The translations under genes were made by a program, and so were the position numbers. Source: Vibrio cidicii (GTDB taxonomy: Bacteria > Pseudomonadota > Gammaproteobacteria > Enterobacterales > Vibrionaceae). Taken from it: a stretch of 64,000 bases of DNA. The notes under the pieces are model-generated. The model made no database searches. It was not told the DNA's origin and was given only the letters and a program-made list of their open reading frames with translations. Shown piece after piece: positions 60,770-64,000 of this stretch; positions within the stretch are counted from its first letter, which is position 1; each line of letters starts with the position of its first letter. The stretch lies in NCBI RefSeq assembly GCF_009763805.1, contig NZ_CP046804.1, positions 868,001 through 932,000 of the forward strand, written 5' to 3'.

Positions 60770-60910
60770 ATGAAAACAATGCCATTGACGACGCTCAAAG
60801 AGAGCAAAACTTTTGCTCGACCAAGAGAGACGATTCTGCTCAGCGTCAAAGATGAGAGCGGGGCGGTTCTAAGTCGCAAATCGACGGAGATAAATAACAT
60901 CCATATGTAA
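60770..60910 (+). pseudogene. Paralog of the small secreted protein with in-frame internal deletion
   Basis: A 46-residue frame. The first nine residues, MKTMPLTTL, match MKKMQFTSL of the intact paralog; the rest (SKTFARPRETILLSVKDESGAVL on) matches its C-terminus (IKTFSQPIKVILVTIQDESGVAL on). About 97 codons including the signal peptide core are missing, but the frame is kept. It still has an AAAGGA ribosome site and a strong terminator. Either a remnant or a short cytoplasmic derivative. Confidence 0.7.
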
Positions 60911-60936
60911 TCTGTTTTGCTAATTTAATCGTTTAT

Positions 60937-60972
60937 AAAGCGCCAAGTTTGTGCAAACTTGGCGCTTTTTTA
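60937..60972 (+). terminator. Terminator after the deleted paralog
   Basis: 15-bp perfect stem AAAGCGCCAAGTTTG / CAAACTTGGCGCTTT followed by TTT. Confidence 0.92.
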
Positions 60973-61212
60973 CATCTATTAAAAGTCGGCCATGAAAAAA
61001 GGGGGAGGGCTTGCCAGCGGTCAGGCAAAAACAAAACCAACATCGCTGTCGGGGCCAAGCGTTATGGCTGCTAATGTCCGTTAAGGGGGTATCGAAGCGA
61101 TGCAGCCAAAAACTGAACCAGTGTGAGTGAACGTTACCTGCTGAGGCCAGTGCCTCAACTGGCTGATGGAATGCTGGTTCGTGCCGAAAGCAAGAAAGCA
61201 AAAGTAAACAGT

Positions 61213-61244
61213 AAAAAAAGACCTCAGACATTGCATCTGAGGTC
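61213..61244 (-). terminator. Terminator of the OmpA-family gene
   Basis: GACCTCAGA / TCTGAGGTC stem with a 7-nt loop; seven A on the plus strand give seven T on the minus strand. The gene stop is at 61316. The remaining sequence at 60973-61212 shows nothing recognised. Confidence 0.88.
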
Positions 61245-61315
61245 GATCGCTGAGGTTACTAAGATCCATTAATAGGTGTAGCTGAGGATACGCAACCAAA
61301 GTCTAAAACAAATTG

Positions 61316-62387
61316 TTACCAAGGTGAGGCGAGTTCTTCGACTTCGTGGTAACCAGTGATTTTAATTTCTACGTGGCGATCTGGTGCTAAACACGCAATT
61401 TGCTCGCTCTTGTTTTTGGTGTTGTAACATGCATCACCTTCGCGCAGCTTAGCTTTGCTTTGTGCTTGAACACGAATTTGACCTTCTGGTAGGCCTAAGT
61501 AGGCGAGGTAACTTGCTACCGCTTCTGCACGCGCTTTCGCCACGCGATCTTTAACCGTATCAGAGCCCAAGCTGTCGGAGTAACCAATCACTATGGCTTC
61601 CACCTCTTTTTTGGCGCTGATTTCCAGTAGTTGTTGGTTCAACTTGTCTAACGCTTGCAAAGCATCACGATCTAGCGTGGTTTGGTTTAAGCCGAAGGGA
61701 ATGTCTTCACTCAGTTCAAACGGTTTGTCCACCACTATCGTTGCAGGCGCTTCTTGCACTTGAGTAAAGGCGATTTCTTCGACCTGATCGTTGGCAAGTT
61801 CGAGAGTATCGTTCTTGCTTGAACGGAATGGGTGGTAAACCAGCTCAAGCATGGCGATGTTTTCATTCGGTTCGAAGCGCGTCTGATAGCGTTTCGCTTC
61901 GGATATCGGCCACATCTCGGATATAACGCCAACGAGCTTGTACGTCGAGCTGGTCGTTAATTTGGTAAGACAAACCCGCCCCAAGCATAGGTGATACTTT
62001 ACGGTCTTTTTCTCCCAGACCTTCGGTGGTTGACCAATAAGCGCCAGCTTCGGCAGTCAGTGACAGATCGCCAATCAGGGGAACATGGCCATTGAGGCTA
62101 AGCGTTGCTCCTTGGTTTTGAAATGGCAGTTCATCGCTTTTTCCCTTACCGACGTAGAGGTAACCTGCTTCTGCAGAGAGATAGTCGTTGAAATCATACC
62201 CCAGAAATAGAGTGCCTCCAGCAGCATCATCAACTGATGACTGTACACCGTCAATTTTGCTTAGACCGTGAATATGGCCCACGCCGACCCCCGCGCCTAA
62301 ATAAATATCCGACTCATCGGCGAATACGGAGGTTGAGGTTGCCATAAGAATCATAGAGCTGATTAAAGAAATACGGAATTTTTTCAT
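61316..62387 (-). CDS. OmpA-family outer membrane protein (one frameshift)
   Basis: About 356 residues when corrected. Signal peptide ILMATSTSVFA; an eight-stranded barrel domain (DIYLGAGVGVGHIHG, GGTLFLGYDFNDYLSAEAGYLY, SPMLGAGLSYQINDQLDVQARWRYI); then the C-terminal OmpA domain with FGLNQTTLDRDALQALDKL and IVIGYSDSLGSDTVKDRVAKARAEAVASYL, which binds peptidoglycan. The frame breaks at the GG of 61902-61903 (plus strand): DIRSETLSD against DIEAKRYQTRFEPNENI; one extra base. It lies between the small-protein cluster and a ToxR-like regulator that could control it. Confidence 0.9.
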
Positions 62388-62591
62388 TTGTCTATCCTAA
62401 TACTTTATATCTCTAAAATAACCATTTATTACACAATGTGTGAACACAATTGGTAACACAGCGGTGAATATGCAATGGATATCTTTATATTTTGTTAATT
62501 TATGGGAATTTTAAGCCGGGGATAATACCAATAGATATTTATCTTGATGGCTTACATTTTACTAAAAGGAGATTAACGGTTCGACACGTCG

Positions 62592-62647
62592 ACATTCCTC
62601 GGTAATGACTGCTTTAGGATAGAATGCTGCAATCAGCCGAGGAATGT
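62592..62647. repeat. 11-bp inverted repeat, 34-nt spacer
   Basis: ACATTCCTCGG (62592-62602) and CCGAGGAATGT (62637-62647), 25 nt beyond the 3' end of the ToxR-like gene. No T-run; possibly a 3' UTR structure. Confidence 0.5.
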
Positions 62648-62671
62648 AAGTTTTAAACTATTCTGTTTAAT

Positions 62672-63922
62672 TCAGAATCTATCTACATGAAAAAGAATGC
62701 CGCCAAATACAGATGATGCGTAAATTTCGTGTTCTTTATCAATGGTTTTTAGAAATATTTCATCTTGAGTGAACTGGTTAAAAATAGCGTGTATGTCATC
62801 ATCCAGCTGCAACGATTCCTGGTTTACATGGTCAACATGAAACGATTTTATTTCTAGTTCCATGGCTTTTTTATCATTGTGCGCGCGTGAGAATCGTTTT
62901 AAATGAAATAGTGCTTCGCCACTTATGTCGGTAAATGTAAAATCTTGTGTCCAAGTTGATACTTTATCCTCTTTAACAGTGCTTTTAATGAGTAAAGAAC
63001 CGAGGAATGCATCTTCAACCCCACATGGACGGTAGAAATTTAACCGTACAAAAGACATGCCTGCCAAATTCTTCACTTTAATTGGTTGTGCTTTGTAATC
63101 ATTGATGTATTTGGCGATGCATTTTATTTGTGTTGAAATCTCTCGATTTGGATCCATCAAAAAAGTTTTTTGCCACATTTTACTTGGCGATGAAGATAAG
63201 TGAATAAATGATACGGCTTCTTTAGAAGCGAATGCATAGTAACTTATTTCTTCTTTTACATATTTGGACAATGCCATATATTTATCATGATCACTCTCGG
63301 ATATGCTTTCAGCATATAACAAAGTTCGCCCTTGTTCTTGATCGTGGGGCTTATCTATTAAAATATCTGGCTCTTTGGGCTCTGAACTTTTATCTAAAAG
63401 ACCTAATTTGTTAGTTAGAAAAGCCAGTAGGCAGGATAGTAGAACGATTGAAGTAGCCCAAAAAATCTGCGCTTTGGTCAACACAAATTTTTTTGCCGCC
63501 GGTTTTACAAGGGGCTTGCTCTCTTCAGATTGTTCACCCTCTTGATCAAAAGATTGATCAACTGATTGTTCAACCATCTCCTCTCGATGTGAAAGTGAGT
63601 CACCTTGCTGCGTCTCTATGGCTAACTTTAGAATATACCCAACGCGAGGAACGGTATCGATAGCACCGTCGATGCCGATCGATTCGAACTTTCTTCTTAG
63701 TTGCAAAATGGTTTTATTTAAGCTGATGTCGCTGCTTTCTCTATCTCCCCATATCTCACTGAGCATGACTCGACGATCAACGACACGCATTGAACTTTCA
63801 CATAACTGTTGTAAAACCGCCGACTCTTTGTGACTAAGTTTGAGCTCTTTGCTCTCCAGAACCAGTCTAAACGTCTCTGGTTCAAATATGAATATGTCTG
63901 AGTGTTTGTATTGTATGGTCAT
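62672..63922 (-). CDS. ToxR-like transmembrane transcription regulator
   Basis: A 416-residue protein with an N-terminal OmpR/ToxR-type winged helix (LKLSHKESAVLQQLCESSMRVVDRRVMLSEIWGDRES and LNKTILQLRRKFESIG in pattern, residues about 25-95), an acidic/Gln-rich linker, one membrane segment at about 155-172 (IFWATSIVLLSCLLAFLT), and a periplasmic domain of about 240 residues with one Cys pair (IKCIAKY, RPCGVED). In the ToxR group, such proteins sense envelope signals and control outer-membrane genes. The adjacent OmpA-family gene is the obvious candidate target; no ToxS-like partner is seen. Confidence 0.85.
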   Translation of the reverse strand: MTIQYKHSDIFIFEPETFRLVLESKELKLSHKESAVLQQLCESSMRVVDRRVMLSEIWGDRESSDISLNKTILQLRRKFESIGIDGAIDTVPRVGYILKLAIETQQGDSLSHREEMVEQSVDQSFDQEGEQSEESKPLVKPAAKKFVLTKAQIFWATSIVLLSCLLAFLTNKLGLLDKSSEPKEPDILIDKPHDQEQGRTLLYAESISESDHDKYMALSKYVKEEISYYAFASKEAVSFIHLSSSPSKMWQKTFLMDPNREISTQIKCIAKYINDYKAQPIKVKNLAGMSFVRLNFYRPCGVEDAFLGSLLIKSTVKEDKVSTWTQDFTFTDISGEALFHLKRFSRAHNDKKAMELEIKSFHVDHVNQESLQLDDDIHAIFNQFTQDEIFLKTIDKEHEIYASSVFGGILFHVDRF

Positions 63923-64000
63923 TGCTTTATTCTTTTAGTGTTGTAGTGATTTATTTTGCAAAACCCAGTCCGCAGAGTTGCTTAAGTGAGTTATTCCTAT

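Overview
The window looks like a gammaproteobacterial, Vibrio-type chromosome segment. The evidence is gene content and protein similarity: speA/speB, pheS/pheT next to a bacteriohemerythrin diguanylate cyclase (as near pheST in V. cholerae), a lactonizing lipase with its foldase, MipA/OmpV, OmpA and ToxR-like proteins. It is probably close to V. vulnificus, but that species guess is inference. No rRNA, tRNA or CRISPR array was recognised.

Layout. 1-2.1 kb: DUF2760 protein plus an Hsp70 that runs off the left edge. 2.4-9.2 kb: a stop-interrupted CHASE-GGDEF cyclase, a DEDDh exonuclease, a 28-residue membrane peptide, a TerB-like protein, a PhoD-like phosphatase and a MipA/OmpV protein. 9.3-19.4 kb: azoreductase, HrpA helicase, small envelope proteins, OsmC, lipase and foldase, and an EmrD-type exporter. 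19.6-25.7 kb: speA-speB (arginine to agmatine to putrescine), an HDOD protein, an acetyltransferase and an HTH regulator. 25.7-32.7 kb: a complete L-rhamnose cluster (rhaB-rhaA-rhaT-rhaM-rhaD, a lactaldehyde-reductase-like gene, an AraC regulator). 32.9-34.8 kb: a group IIC intron lodged beside a terminator hairpin. 34.9-39.6 kb: a lipoprotein metalloprotease and an outer-membrane partner. 40.1-45.5 kb: a TetR regulator with four matching operator palindromes, an RND/MMPL exporter, a LolA-like periplasmic protein and an outer-membrane protein, read as one envelope export system. 45.7-50.5 kb: the hemerythrin cyclase and pheS-pheT. 51.4-57.7 kb: a chaperone-usher fimbrial operon. 57.7-61 kb: a gene-poor tract with an intact, a decayed and a deleted copy of one small secreted-protein gene, plus a stand-alone receiver-like protein. 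61.3-63.9 kb: an OmpA-family protein and a ToxR-like membrane regulator.

The most unusual element is a free-standing reverse transcriptase (55826-56785) inside the fimbrial operon. It overlaps the minor pilin before it by 8 nt and the tip-subunit gene after it by 4 nt. It has the GxxxSP motif, not the GxxxSQ of diversity-generating retroelement enzymes, and no intron or retron RNA was recognised around it. The tract after the operon holds duplicated and unevenly diverged sequence.

A strong caution on quality: thirteen genes are interrupted by single-base indels, almost all in short homopolymers or base doublets, including the essential pheT. Most are therefore probably sequence errors. Those genes are annotated here as single genes across the frameshift, with the likely position given.
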